The position numbers and the translations under genes are program-made. Positions 16,052 to 25,120 of a stretch of 64,000 bases of DNA are shown piece by piece (position 1 is the first letter of the stretch; each line of letters begins with the position of its first letter). Below the pieces are notes generated by a model, which was given only the letters and a program-made list of their open reading frames with translations, made no database searches and was not told the DNA's origin. The DNA lies in assembly GCA_963801055.1 (NCBI GenBank), contig CAWDDE010000007.1, forward strand, positions 1-64,000, read 5' to 3'. Origin of the DNA: DASUPK01 sp963801055 (GTDB taxonomy: Bacteria > Actinomycetota > Thermoleophilia > Solirubrobacterales > 70-9).

Positions 16052-17814
16052 GCGCCAGGCCGGCAGGCCCGAGGCGCGTAGTCCTCGTCTCCAAGCGCGG
16101 CCGGTTCCTGGTCGGTGAGCTGCTCTTCGAGCGTGGCGGCCGGATCGAGCTCGGCGGCGGGCGCCGGGTTGCCACCCCGGGCCGGATGGCGCTGGTCGAG
16201 CTCGGCCAGGGCCGCGGTCGCGCCCGGGTGGTCCGCCAGCTCGGGGATCCCTCCCTGGCGGCCGACGTGATCGAGGCGATGCTGCTCGACCGCGACGTGC
16301 GAGTCGACTTCGGCCGCCGGATCGAGGCGGAGGCGGATGAGGCGGCAACGACGGCCGAGGCTCTCGACTTCGACCGGCGGGACCTGCGCAACCTCCCCAC
16401 CTTCACCGTGGATCCGGCGAGCGCCCACGACTTCGACGACGCAGTCTCCGCCTCGAAGACGGATCGCGGAGTTCGCCTCTGGATCCACATCGCCGACGTT
16501 GCCGCGCACGTTCGACCGGGCGGCAATCTGGAGAAGGAGGCCCACCGGCGGGCCAACTCGACCTACGTCCCGGGGCGGGTCGCGCCGATGTTGCCACAGG
16601 TCCTCTCAGGAGACGTCTGCAGCCTCGTTCCCCAGAGGGATCGCCTTGCCGTCACCTCTGAGATCGAGCTCTCGGAGATCGGCGAGCCGCTCTCGGCGAG
16701 CTTCTACCGCAGCGTGATCAAGTCGGACTCCCGGCTCAACTACGACCAGCTCGATGAGTTCTTCGCCGGCCGGGCCAGGCCTCCCGAGGCGATCGCGGAG
16801 CCGCTCGCACTGGCGCGCCGGGCGGCCGCGGCCCTCGCCACGCGGAGGCCACGGGCCTCGCTCGAGGTCGAGAGCTTCGAGCCCGAGTTCCGCTTCGAGG
16901 AGGGCCAGGTGGTCGGCGCCCAGTCGGTCCCGCAAACCGAGGCCCATCGGCTGATCGAGCACCTCATGATCCTGACCAACGAGCGGGTCGCCGAGCTGCT
17001 CGAACGCCGGCGCATCCCCACCCTCTACCGGGTGCACGAGCAGCCCGATCCCGAGCGCATTCGCTTGCTGATCGAGCAGCTGGCGGCGCTCGACATCCCG
17101 ACGCCGCCGCTGCCGGACTCGATCTCGCCGCAGCAGGCGGGCGAGTTGGCGGGCGAGGCAAGCCGGCTGGTCGCCAGGGAGGCTGAGCGGCGCGGGCACG
17201 GCCGCGAGGCGTATACATCGCTTGTGCTCCGCTCGCTCAAGCAGGCCCACTATGCGGATCGGAACCTCGGCCACGCCGGCCTGGGCAGCCACGCCTACGT
17301 GCATTTCACCTCGCCGATCCGCCGCTACCCCGACCTCGTCGCTCACCGCGGGCTCCTCGCGGCAATCGGGGCGGGTGAGGAGGCCCCGCGCGCGGAGGGC
17401 CTCTCGGAGGTCGGCGCGCACTGCTCCGAGCGAGAGCGCGACGCGGCCCGTCTCGAGCGCGACGCCGACTCGGTCTGCGCCTGCTTCCTGCTCGAGCGCG
17501 AACTGTTCGAGCGCGGCCCGGACACCCGCTTCGAGGGCGAGGTCTCGGGGGTGGTGGGCGCCGGTGCCTTCGTCCGCTTCGGCGGTGCGCTCGCCGATGT
17601 CTATGAGGGCTTCCTCCCGGCGCGCCGGATCGGAGGCCGGGAGCGCTATGAGCTCGACGCCACCGAGACGATGCTTGTCGGAGCGAGGGGCGGAGGGGCG
17701 ATTCGCATCGGCGACCCGGTGGGCGTGACCGTCGACCGGGTCGAGGCCCCGCGCGGCCGGGTCGACCTGCTCCCGGACGCCGCCGTGGACGCGAAGCGGA
17801 GCAGGCGGCATTGA
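16048..17814 (+). CDS. rnr: Ribonuclease R (RNase II/R family 3'-5' exoribonuclease)
   Basis: The RNB catalytic domain is clear: DPASAHDFDDAVS with the Mg-binding aspartates, WIHIADVAAHV, RANSTYVPG, HFTSPIRRYPDL. A C-terminal S1 RNA-binding domain follows (FEGEVSGVVGAGAFVRF to PVGVTVDRVE). The conserved N-terminus RVVLVSKRGRFLVGELLFE lies upstream of the first ATG (16186), and no ATG, GTG or TTG is in frame there. The best start is therefore CTG 16048, overlapping the ctpA stop as CTGA. RNase R degrades structured RNA and non-stop mRNA together with SmpB-tmRNA; smpB lies 11 nt downstream. Confidence 0.92.
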   Translation: MSARPAGPRRVVLVSKRGRFLVGELLFERGGRIELGGGRRVATPGRMALVELGQGRGRARVVRQLGDPSLAADVIEAMLLDRDVRVDFGRRIEAEADEAATTAEALDFDRRDLRNLPTFTVDPASAHDFDDAVSASKTDRGVRLWIHIADVAAHVRPGGNLEKEAHRRANSTYVPGRVAPMLPQVLSGDVCSLVPQRDRLAVTSEIELSEIGEPLSASFYRSVIKSDSRLNYDQLDEFFAGRARPPEAIAEPLALARRAAAALATRRPRASLEVESFEPEFRFEEGQVVGAQSVPQTEAHRLIEHLMILTNERVAELLERRRIPTLYRVHEQPDPERIRLLIEQLAALDIPTPPLPDSISPQQAGELAGEASRLVAREAERRGHGREAYTSLVLRSLKQAHYADRNLGHAGLGSHAYVHFTSPIRRYPDLVAHRGLLAAIGAGEEAPRAEGLSEVGAHCSERERDAARLERDADSVCACFLLERELFERGPDTRFEGEVSGVVGAGAFVRFGGALADVYEGFLPARRIGGRERYELDATETMLVGARGGGAIRIGDPVGVTVDRVEAPRGRVDLLPDAAVDAKRSRRH

Positions 17815-17825
17815 GGGTGGTCTAG

Positions 17826-18309
17826 ATGGCGAAGAAGTCAGGGCCCAGGAAGCCGGTCAGCGGCGACGTGGCGACCAACCGGCGCGCTCGGCACCGCTTC
17901 CAGGTGCTCGAGAGGATGGAGGCCGGGATCGAACTGCAGGGCAGCGAGGTGAAGTCGCTTCGCGACGGCAAGGCTCAGATCAACGAGGCCTACGCCGTGG
18001 TCGATCAGCGGCGAGGTCTGGCTGCGCGGCGCGCACATCCCACCGTATCTGCCCGCGTCGGACCAGAACCACGATCCGGACCGGCCGCGCAAGCTGCTCC
18101 TCCACCGGCGCGAGATCGAGCGTCTGATCGGCAAGACCGCCGAACGCGGGCTCACCCTGGTCCCGACGCGCATCTACTTCAAGGGGCCCCGGGCGAAGGT
18201 CGAGCTCGCGCTCGCGAAGGGCAAGGAGGGCCGCGACCGCCGCCGCGAGATCGCCGACCGCGACCTGCGCCGCGAGGTCGAGCGGGACTTCAAGCAACGC
18301 TTGAGCTAA
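17826..18309 (+). CDS. smpB: SsrA-binding protein SmpB, one frameshift
   Basis: SmpB binds tmRNA and fills the place of the missing anticodon arm in trans-translation. The N-terminal part (VATNRRARHRFQVLERMEAG, IELQGSEVKSLRDGKAQINE, AYAVVD) is in one frame. After one extra base near 18007 the rest continues as GEVWLRGAHIPPYLPAS, HDPDRPRKLLLHRREI, RIYFKGPRAKVELALAKGK and a basic tail ending FKQRLS. Corrected length is 160 residues, normal for SmpB. The shift is probably a sequencing error because SmpB is nearly universal. Neighbours rnr and, 3.4 kb on, ssrA support the call. Confidence 0.93.
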
Positions 18310-18385
18310 GCAAGCCTTCGCCCGATGAGAGGGCAAACCCCAATGCGCGAGAACGGAAGTCCCGTGCAACGATTGTGCCCAAGAG

Positions 18386-20752
18386 ATGCTCGAGGCGATC
18401 GACACCAGCACCGTCTCCGACTTCTTCAATGACCACCCGGGTGAGGCCTTCGCGATCGCCGGCGCGATCATCCTGCTGCTGATCCTTGTGTTGCTCGTGC
18501 GCCGCCGCCGCACGAGGGAGCGCGAGGGCGGCGTCGACCAGCTCTCGCGGAAGGACGCGCGGCGGGCAAAGAAGGAGGCGAGGGCCGAGGCCAAGCAGGC
18601 GAAGGCCGAGGCGAAGGCGCCGAACGAGGAGGGCAAGGCAGAGGCCCCGGTCGCGAACGCCGATGCCGTCGCCCAGCCGGAGGCCGACTTGGAAGTCCAG
18701 GAGGAGCCCGAGAAGAAGGCCAAGCCGAGCCGGAAGGAGCGCCGGGAAGAGCGCAAGGCGAAGCGCAAGCGGATCGCCGACGAGAAGCGCCGCGCGGAGG
18801 AGAAGGACCGCCGCGCCTGGGAGGAGGAGCGAAAGCGCCGCCGCGAGGAGCGCCAGACGCGCAAGGAAGAGCGCAAGCGCCGGAAGGCGGAGCGCAAGGG
18901 AAAGCCGCTGCCCGAGTCGGAGTCCGAGGCGAAGCAGGCCTCCGAGGAGGCGGCCGACAGGGAGGAGGTCCCCGTGGCCGAGGAGGCCGCCGCGCCGGCA
19001 ACGTCTGGGGCGAACGGCGATGAGGAGAAGTCCACGATGCTCGCGGCCGCCCTTGGCCTCGCCGAGGGCGAGAGGGAGAAGGCTGAAGAGGAGAAAGGGG
19101 ATGCAGGGAAGCCGGAGGAGCCCGAGAGCGCCCCCGGCGGATCTGCGGCGACCTCCGCCGAGTCGAAGGCCGCGGAAGCCAAGCCGCCGGTGGAGATCTC
19201 GCCGGCGCATGGGGAGGGTACGTCCCTTCAGGACGAGATCGACGCCCTGGCCGGGGAGGGCGAAGCTGCCGCTGAGACGCCCAACCAGCAGATCGCGCCG
19301 CCCGCGCCGAGCCCCGGAATCGACCGCCTGTCGGCCAATCAGGACGAGCGCATCTCCGACGAGGAGCAACGGGTGCAGCGGGGGGTCGAGCAGCGCCTGG
19401 CTCGGGCCGAGCAGCTCGAGCGAGAGGCTGAGGAGCGCGTCCAGCGCGCGGAGGAGGAGACAGAGCAGCTGATCAGGATGGCGGCGGAGCAGGCGAGGCG
19501 GCAGGCCGAGGAGGAGATCCGCCTCTCCATGGAGATGCGAATCCGAGAGGAGGCCGAGCGCCTGCGCCTGGAGGCCGAGCAACGAGCGCGCGAGGAGTCG
19601 GAGCGGGTCCGCAGGGAGGTCGAGGAGCGCACCCGCGAGGCGATCGAGCAGGCTCGCCGAGAAGCCGATGCCCGCATCGCAGAAGCGGCCGAGCAGGCTC
19701 GACGCGAAGCCGAGGAGCGAGCGCGCGCCGAGACCGAGGAGCGTCTAGGGGCTGAGGCGATCCGTCTGCAGGAGGACGCGGAGGAGCGCGCCAGCGCCCA
19801 GGTCGAGGCCGAGGTGGAGGGCGAGCAGACCGGCCTCTCGAGCACGCTCGAGGAGGCCGAGCGTCGCCTGCTGGCCGAGCGCGAGGAGCAGGAGCGCGCG
19901 TTGGAAAATGCCTACAGACGCCTCGAGGAGATCGAGAAGCGGGCCCGGGAGGTCGAGGAACGCGCGGCCCGCGCCGAGCGGTTGGCGCAGCTCAGGAACG
20001 AGGAGGCCGAGCGCGAGCGCCGCCTGCGCGAGGTCCTGGAGCGGGTCAGCGCCGCCGAGCAGCGGGCGAAGGAGGCAGAGCGCAAGGCCCGCGCCGCAGA
20101 GGCGGCCGCCGCCACCAGCACCGGCGCTTCCGAGGAGCTCGAGGTGCCCCAGCCACCGGAGCCCGGGCCGCCGCCGCCGAAGGCCGCGGCGCCACCGCCG
20201 CCTCTCGAGCCTCCGGCCCCGGTCACCCCGCCCAGCCCACCGGATCCCAGGCCAGCCGAGCCACCGAGCTCGCCGCAGCCGAGCCCTGCCGCAGAGTCGC
20301 CTAGCCGGTCCGTCGAGGACGCTTCAAGTGCTGCCGAGGACGAGCAGGAGCCCGACGCCCTGGGCCGTGACGGGGGCGCCGGCATCCTCGGTCGCACCGT
20401 TGGGGCGATCCTTGGCGTCGGCCCGGGTCGCGAGGTCGCCGAGGGGGGAGAGGAAGCCGAGCAGGAGCGCAAGGAGCTCGAGGAGCTCGACCTCAGCAGC
20501 GAGGGGGAGACGCAGGCCCCCGATCCAGCGAGTGACGCGACCCGGGCCGAGGTGTCGGAGGGGGACCGCATCAACCTCAACCACGCCACCTTCGAGGAGC
20601 TCCGTGAGCTCGGGTTCTCCGTGACCCAGGCGACCCGGGTGCTCACCTACCGCGACCGGATCGACGGCTTCAAGTCACTCGATGACCTCGGCAAGGTTCC
20701 CGGCGTGCCTCGCGAGTTCCTGCGCGAGGTCCAGCCGAAGCTCACCGTCTAG
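18386..20752 (+). CDS. Membrane-anchored coiled-coil protein with C-terminal helix-hairpin-helix domain
   Basis: This is a 788-residue protein. One transmembrane helix lies at about residues 22-40 (FAIAGAIILLLILVLLV), followed by basic residues. Residues 45-200 are charged, Lys/Arg/Glu/Ala-rich; about 310-580 form a long uninterrupted Glu/Arg heptad coiled coil; about 590-660 are proline-rich. The C-terminal 65 residues (RINLNHATFEELRELGFSV, RVLTYRDRIDGFKSLDDLG, KVPGVP) form a ComEA-like HhH domain that normally contacts DNA. I know no family with this full architecture. It lies in the rnr-smpB-ssrA locus. It could tether DNA or RNA to the membrane; this is speculation. Confidence 0.8.
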   Translation: MLEAIDTSTVSDFFNDHPGEAFAIAGAIILLLILVLLVRRRRTREREGGVDQLSRKDARRAKKEARAEAKQAKAEAKAPNEEGKAEAPVANADAVAQPEADLEVQEEPEKKAKPSRKERREERKAKRKRIADEKRRAEEKDRRAWEEERKRRREERQTRKEERKRRKAERKGKPLPESESEAKQASEEAADREEVPVAEEAAAPATSGANGDEEKSTMLAAALGLAEGEREKAEEEKGDAGKPEEPESAPGGSAATSAESKAAEAKPPVEISPAHGEGTSLQDEIDALAGEGEAAAETPNQQIAPPAPSPGIDRLSANQDERISDEEQRVQRGVEQRLARAEQLEREAEERVQRAEEETEQLIRMAAEQARRQAEEEIRLSMEMRIREEAERLRLEAEQRAREESERVRREVEERTREAIEQARREADARIAEAAEQARREAEERARAETEERLGAEAIRLQEDAEERASAQVEAEVEGEQTGLSSTLEEAERRLLAEREEQERALENAYRRLEEIEKRAREVEERAARAERLAQLRNEEAERERRLREVLERVSAAEQRAKEAERKARAAEAAAATSTGASEELEVPQPPEPGPPPPKAAAPPPPLEPPAPVTPPSPPDPRPAEPPSSPQPSPAAESPSRSVEDASSAAEDEQEPDALGRDGGAGILGRTVGAILGVGPGREVAEGGEEAEQERKELEELDLSSEGETQAPDPASDATRAEVSEGDRINLNHATFEELRELGFSVTQATRVLTYRDRIDGFKSLDDLGKVPGVPREFLREVQPKLTV

Positions 20753-20764
20753 ACGAGCTGCCGG

Positions 20765-21622
20765 CTAGACGTCCGAGAGGCCACGGGGCAGGTGCGTGGC
20801 GGAGACGCCCACGACCAGCGTTGCGAGCAGCGCCAGATAGGTCGCGGCGACGAGCACCCGCGTGCGCCTCGGGATCCGGTGGTAGGCCTGTCCCTCTGGC
20901 GTGTTGCGAGCCTTCCAGCGCCGCCAGCTCTCCATGCCCCCGAGCAGCAGGATGAGGAGCAGGACCGGGCTGGGGAAGAAGAAGACCATCGCGACGAGGC
21001 CGGCGAACCCGACCAGCCAGACCCAGGGTGAGAGAGCGGCCATCGCGCGGCCCCCGTCGAGCGGGAGGATGGGGAGCAGGTTGAAGAGATTGAGGAAGAA
21101 GCCGATGAAGGCGAGGGCCTGCCAGAAGTGGCTGCCCGTCGCGAGCCAGATCCCAAGGGGCACGAGGGTGGCGACGGATCCGAGAATCGGGCCCGCCAGC
21201 CCGACTCGCGCCTCGGCTCCGGCGTCATCGCCCATCGACTTGGCGGAGATCACCGCCCCGAGGAACGGGATGAACATCGGCGCCGAGGCTTTGATCCCCT
21301 CGCGGCGGAGCTGGAAGACATGTCCGAGTTCGTGGAGGAGCAGGAGCAGCACGAAACCGATCGAGAAGAGCCAGCCGAAGATCAGCTGGTAGGCAACGAT
21401 CGAGACGAGCATCGAGCCCGAGGTCGAGAGCAGCTTCAGCTTGGGCAGCGCGACGAGGAGCAGCTTCGCCTTCGCGCCCAGCTTGGCGATCACCAAGGCG
21501 GCGGCGGCGAGCGCCGCTCCGATGCGCTTCAGCAGGCCGTCGCCCCGGCCGGAGCCGGGATGGATCGGCTCGAGATCGTGACCCGTTTCCGGGGTGGGTG
21601 TCGCCAGTTCGTGCGCTTCCAT
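20765..21622 (-). CDS. Site-2 protease family (M50) membrane metalloprotease
   Basis: This protein is about 285 residues. The zinc motif HELGH lies in a membrane helix (FVLLLLLHELGHVFQLRR). The second M50 motif, NLLPILPLDGG, supplies the third zinc ligand Asp. About six hydrophobic segments are seen. M50 proteases cleave substrates within the membrane, often anti-sigma factors; no PDZ domain is present, so it is the minimal type. The start is uncertain: ATG 21622 (MEAHEL) is chosen over ATG 21682, whose extra 20 residues look non-coding; neither has a clear ribosome-binding site. It is divergent from ssrA. Confidence 0.88.
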   Translation of the reverse strand: MEAHELATPTPETGHDLEPIHPGSGRGDGLLKRIGAALAAAALVIAKLGAKAKLLLVALPKLKLLSTSGSMLVSIVAYQLIFGWLFSIGFVLLLLLHELGHVFQLRREGIKASAPMFIPFLGAVISAKSMGDDAGAEARVGLAGPILGSVATLVPLGIWLATGSHFWQALAFIGFFLNLFNLLPILPLDGGRAMAALSPWVWLVGFAGLVAMVFFFPSPVLLLILLLGGMESWRRWKARNTPEGQAYHRIPRRTRVLVAATYLALLATLVVGVSATHLPRGLSDV

Positions 21623-21714
21623 GCCGAGATCAACGGTAGCGCCGTCCCTCAAGATTCCCTCACGAGACGGAGCGGGGAGCATCTCACGGGGCTACCATTG
21701 CCTTCACATAGCAC

Positions 21715-22076
21715 GGGGCCGAAATTGGATTCGACTTGGTCATCCGTGCGATCAGGTTGCAGGTCGAGGTTCCAGGAGGCCTCGTTAAACACCTGGACCA
21801 ACCAATAAGTGCGGACCATGAGTTCGCCCTCGCCGCTTAGTTAGTAGCTAAGTAGTGAGCGTCGGCCCACCCGAGCCCGAGGGGTGGGATCCCGGCGTCA
21901 GCATCGGGCTCACCCGGTCGGCCCGTCCCGACCGTCCGGGGACATCGAAGGGACTTGGCCCTCCGGCATCTCCCGCCGGCAGCGGAGGTCAGAGGGCGAG
22001 AACAAAAGCGCCGGCTATACCTGTAGAAGCCGATCGCTCGTGATCGAGGACGCCGGTTCGAAACCGGCCGGCTCCA
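21715..22076 (+). ncRNA. ssrA: Transfer-messenger RNA (tmRNA)
   Basis: The 5' end GGGGCCGAAATTGGATTCGAC matches tmRNA starts and its GGGGCCG pairs with CGGCTCC at 22069-22075. The T arm GCCGG-TTCGAAA-CCGGC is perfect. The internal reading frame resumes at GCG after TAAGT (like TAGTC in other species) and encodes ADHEFALAA then TAG at about 21811-21840. CCA is not encoded at the 3' end. It rescues stalled ribosomes with SmpB and sends tagged proteins to proteases. Length of 362 nt is normal. Confidence 0.95.
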
Positions 22077-22142
22077 TCCCTTTTCATCTCCGCAGTAGGG
22101 TGATCAGCACCCGACTCATTCACAACTGAGGGAGCTGATCCC

Positions 22143-22983
22143 ATGGCGTTGTCGGATCGAGAGTCCCAGCAGGTCGATCAGGCGAACGCGAGCGGCAGGA
22201 CGCCGGTCGTGTTGATCCACGGCCTCTGGGTGCTGCCGAGCAGCTGGAACAACTGGGTCGAATACTTCGAGCAGGAGGGCTACGCCGGCGTCACCCCCGA
22301 CTGGCCGGACGACCCCGAGACCGTCGAGGAGGCAAGGGCGAATCCGGACGTCCTCGCGAAGAAGACGCTCAAGCAGGTCGCCGACCACACCGAGGAGGTC
22401 ATCGGCAGGCTCAACAAGAAACCCGCGGTGATGGGCCACTCGACCGGCGGGCTGCTGGCTCAGATGATCGCCGACCGCGGCCTGTCGGCCGCGACTGTGG
22501 CGATCGACCCTGGACCATTCCGCGGCGTGTTGCCGCTGCCGGTCTCCACGCTTCGCGTGTCGGCTCCGGTGCTCAGGAACCCGCTCAACCGGGGCCGCGC
22601 CGTCGCCCTCAGCCTGGACCAGTTCAAGTACGGCTGGGCGAACGCCCTCAGCGACGAGGAGGCGAAGCAGCTGTATGAGACCTACCACGTCGCCGCACCG
22701 GGGGTGGCGCTCATGCAGATGGCGAACGCCAACCTGAACCCATGGACCGAGGCGAAGCTCGACCCCAAGAACCCGGAGCGGGGTCCGCTGCTGATCATCG
22801 ACGGCGAGAAGGACCACATTGTCCCCTGGGCGATCGCGAACGGCGCCTACAAGCGGCAGAGGCACAACGAGGCCGTGACCGAGATCGAGAAGATCCCGAA
22901 CCGCGGCCACTCGCTGACGATCGACTCAGGCTGGCGCGAGGTCGCGCAAAAAGGCGCTCGACTTCGTCAAGCGCTTCGTCTAG
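22143..22983 (+). CDS. Alpha/beta hydrolase, C-terminal frameshift
   Basis: This is a hydrolase of about 280 residues. PVVLIHGLWVLPSSW is the oxyanion-loop region; GHSTGGLLAQ holds the nucleophile Ser (about residue 100). DGEKDHIVPW gives the acid Asp and NRGHSLTID the catalytic His. One extra A in a run of five near 22951 shifts the last codons; corrected, the protein ends QKALDFVKRFV with stop 22981-22983. GGAG occurs 7 nt before the ATG. The substrate is unknown. It starts 66 nt after tmRNA and its end overlaps the convergent NYN gene. Confidence 0.88.
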
Positions 22984-23365
22984 CCCGCCTCACGTCTGCC
23001 TCGATCTCGCGCCGGAAGGCCTCGGCCGGCTCGATGGTGGCGTTCAGAAAGCGGGCCTGATCCGCCAGCGCGCGGTCCGAGGTGACGACGCGGACCTCCT
23101 CCGGGTCAGGGTCCTCCTTCAGCAGGCGGACGATCTCGTCATCCGCGGCGTTGGGACGCGCCTTCGGTGCGGAGGCGATCTCGACCACCGGGGACTTGAT
23201 CGGCGGAGACGGCGGGCGCTCGAAGACCACCGTGACGTCGTCTCCGGTCGCGGCGACGAACCGCTCGAGCTGGTCGACGAGGCGGACCATCGCCCCGTGG
23301 CGGTCCTTCCACCAGCCGTCGGGCCTCGTCCCGATCACGTTCATCGCATCGACGATCCAGCGCAT
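22967..23365 (-). CDS. NYN-domain (YacP-like) putative RNase
   Basis: This is a 132-residue protein. WIVDAMNVIGTRPDGWW at the N-terminus has the first acidic residue of NYN/PIN-like nucleases. VTVVFERPPSPP, ADDEIVRLL and VRVVTSDRALADQAR supply the further acidic sites of the fold. YacP-type members are putative RNases (Rae1-like). The ATG overlaps the stop of the upstream cupin gene as TGATG. The 3' end overlaps the hydrolase on the other strand by 17 nt. Confidence 0.85.
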   Translation of the reverse strand: MRWIVDAMNVIGTRPDGWWKDRHGAMVRLVDQLERFVAATGDDVTVVFERPPSPPIKSPVVEIASAPKARPNAADDEIVRLLKEDPDPEEVRVVTSDRALADQARFLNATIEPAEAFRREIEADVRRARRSA

Positions 23366-23875
23366 CAGCCGGCCTCGCGCCAGAGCTCGGTGAGCGGGCC
23401 GCGCCGGCCCTCGACCGGATCCGCGTCCGGCAGCGGCACTGCCCGGATGTTGGCCACCGCCTCGTCGTGCTCTGCCGGATCGCCGCGGCGGATGTCCCAG
23501 GGCATCCCGTTCGGGTAGGCGCCGATCACGAGCAGGTCGGCGCTCGAGCCCTGGTTGCAGTGGCCCGTGCCCGGCCGGCAGGACGAGCACATCGCCCTGC
23601 CCGATCTCGAAGCTCTGCCCGCTCGGCCCGCCGAGCATCACCGTCGCCGTCCCGCCGACGATGCCGAGCGCCTCGTGGGTGATCGAGTGGAAGTGGTGGA
23701 AGGAGAAGATCCCGTCCCGCCAGTCGGGCAGCCAGTCGTGGGACGCGAGCACCTCCTCGCACGCCTCCGCGTCGCGGGCCGCCTCGACCCCGTGGTAGAT
23801 CAGGACGGGCAGGGGCGAGTTCGGGATTTCCCCGTCGTCAGCGAAGTGATGGGTTTCGAGCTGGTGGCTTTCGAT
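23365..23875 (-). CDS. YjlB-type cupin, one frameshift and no canonical start
   Basis: The frame begins ESHQLETHHFADDGEIPNS with LPVLIYHGVE, then WRDGIFSFHHFHSITHEAL (metal-binding His residues) and LGIVGGTATVMLGGPSG. VLVLPAG follows, where one extra G in GGG near 23572 shifts the frame, and the protein continues TGHCNQGSSADLLVIGAYP to the end LTELWREAG. It resembles YjlB-like cupins of about 165-170 residues. No ATG, GTG or TTG is in frame before the conserved N-terminus; ATC at 23875 is where Met is expected. TGATG couples it to the NYN gene. Confidence 0.78.
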
Positions 23876-23885
23876 CCCGAGGAGG

Positions 23886-24746
23886 CTACGCCTGCCCGGC
23901 GGCGACCAGGACCTGGTTCGTGAGCGTGATCCGCCCGTCGTCGCCCGCGGTCTGGCGAGCGGCTTCGGTGATCGCGTTCCAGGTCTCCTTCTGGACCTCC
24001 TCGGGATGCGGCGCGATCATCGCCACGATCGGTGCGGCGATCGCCCTCGTGTACTCGGTGTACTGCTCGGCCGAGTCCAGATTGAAGTCGATGTCGAACT
24101 CCTCGACCTCTACGTTCAAGAATCCGCCGCCCTCGAGCAGCCCGCCGATCGCCTCCTCCGTTGGGCGGGAGAGGGGACCGGGCGTGCCCGGCGGTGGCGG
24201 CGGGACATCGAGCTTCTCCATCGCGGTCTTCATCGCGATCGCGAGAAACGGCACGCGCTCGGGCGGCCCCCATGAGCTGATCGCGAACTTGCCACCAGGC
24301 TTCAGGAAGCCGCGGACGCCCTCCGCGGCGCCCTCACCGTCGGGCTCGAAGATGATCCCCCAGCGCGAGAGGGCAGCGTCGAAGCTCTCGGCCGGGAAGT
24401 CGAGCGAGCTCGCATCCGAGTGCATGAACTCGATGTTCTCGACGCCGTTGGCGGCCGCCCGCTGGCGGCCGAACCCCAGCATCTCGGCCGAGATGTCGGT
24501 GGCCACGACGCTCCCGTCCGGCCCCACCTTGCGGGCCGCGGTCAGCGACGGCTCGCCGTAGCCGCAGGCCACGTCGAGGACGCGGTCGCCCTCCTTGATG
24601 CCGGCCATCTCGACCAGGCGGTCGCTGACCATACCGGCGTGCTTGTCGATGAAGTCGGACCACTTGTTCCAGCCGGCGGCGGCGCCGTCCCACTGGTCGC
24701 GCTGTTTGTCGCGGAACTCGGCCGCGTCGATTGGCTTCGCTTCCAT
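23886..24746 (-). CDS. Class I SAM-dependent methyltransferase
   Basis: This is a 286-residue enzyme. Motif I is VLDVACGYGEPS (about residues 57-68), followed by VVATDISAEMLGFGRQRA (acidic residue binding SAM ribose), FMHSDASSLDFP and LKPGGKFAISSWG. It resembles UbiE/COQ5-like methyltransferases of unassigned substrate. A purine-rich GAGAGGGGAG precedes the ATG by a few bases. The cupin and NYN genes follow on the same strand 10 nt and less apart, suggesting one operon. Confidence 0.9.
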   Translation of the reverse strand: MEAKPIDAAEFRDKQRDQWDGAAAGWNKWSDFIDKHAGMVSDRLVEMAGIKEGDRVLDVACGYGEPSLTAARKVGPDGSVVATDISAEMLGFGRQRAAANGVENIEFMHSDASSLDFPAESFDAALSRWGIIFEPDGEGAAEGVRGFLKPGGKFAISSWGPPERVPFLAIAMKTAMEKLDVPPPPPGTPGPLSRPTEEAIGGLLEGGGFLNVEVEEFDIDFNLDSAEQYTEYTRAIAAPIVAMIAPHPEEVQKETWNAITEAARQTAGDDGRITLTNQVLVAAGQA

Positions 24747-24809
24747 CGTTCTCCCCTCTCGGTTGCTAGCGCAGAGCCGAGACTACCTCGCCGGGACTCG
24801 CGGCCAGTG

Positions 24810-24842
24810 CCCGCGGCAGCGCCCGGATAGCGCTGCCGCGGG
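24810..24842. promoter_or_regulatory. Perfect 13-bp inverted repeat between divergent genes
   Basis: CCCGCGGCAGCGC (24810-24822) pairs perfectly with GCGCTGCCGCGGG (24830-24842) around a 7-nt loop CCGGATA. A 14-bp direct repeat, CGACGATCACCTAC, follows at 24859-24872 and 24895-24908. The site lies between the divergent methyltransferase and response-regulator genes, where a terminator makes little sense. An operator or a structured leader is more likely. Confidence 0.45.
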
Positions 24843-25076
24843 AGCCAGCCGGTTCCCCCGACGATCACCTACGCGCCTCGTCAGCCCCGCGCGTCGACGA
24901 TCACCTACTCCGTGGAGGTGTCGCGAGCGGTCGCCTCGGCCGCCACGGATGCGGCCACAGAGTCGCACGGCCGTTGGATCACTGGCAATGGCCGGTTTGT
25001 CCAACGCGATTCCGAACTGTGATCCGACCCGGCGCCGCTCTTTCCCGCGAGTTCGGGCACTAGCTCGCCGACGCAA

Positions 25077-25095
25077 CTTTCATCCGGCTTTCATC
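25077..25095 (+). promoter_or_regulatory. OmpR-type direct-repeat operator upstream of the response regulator
   Basis: CTTTCATC occurs at 25077-25084 and again at 25088-25095, exactly 11 bp apart. That is one helical turn and the spacing recognised by OmpR/PhoB-family dimers. It ends 25 bp before the response-regulator ATG. A related pair stands before the PepSY gene (27168-27186), which supports autoregulation and a shared regulon. Confidence 0.6.
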
Positions 25096-25120
25096 TTCGC
25101 GGGACAATCTCGGTGAGCCG

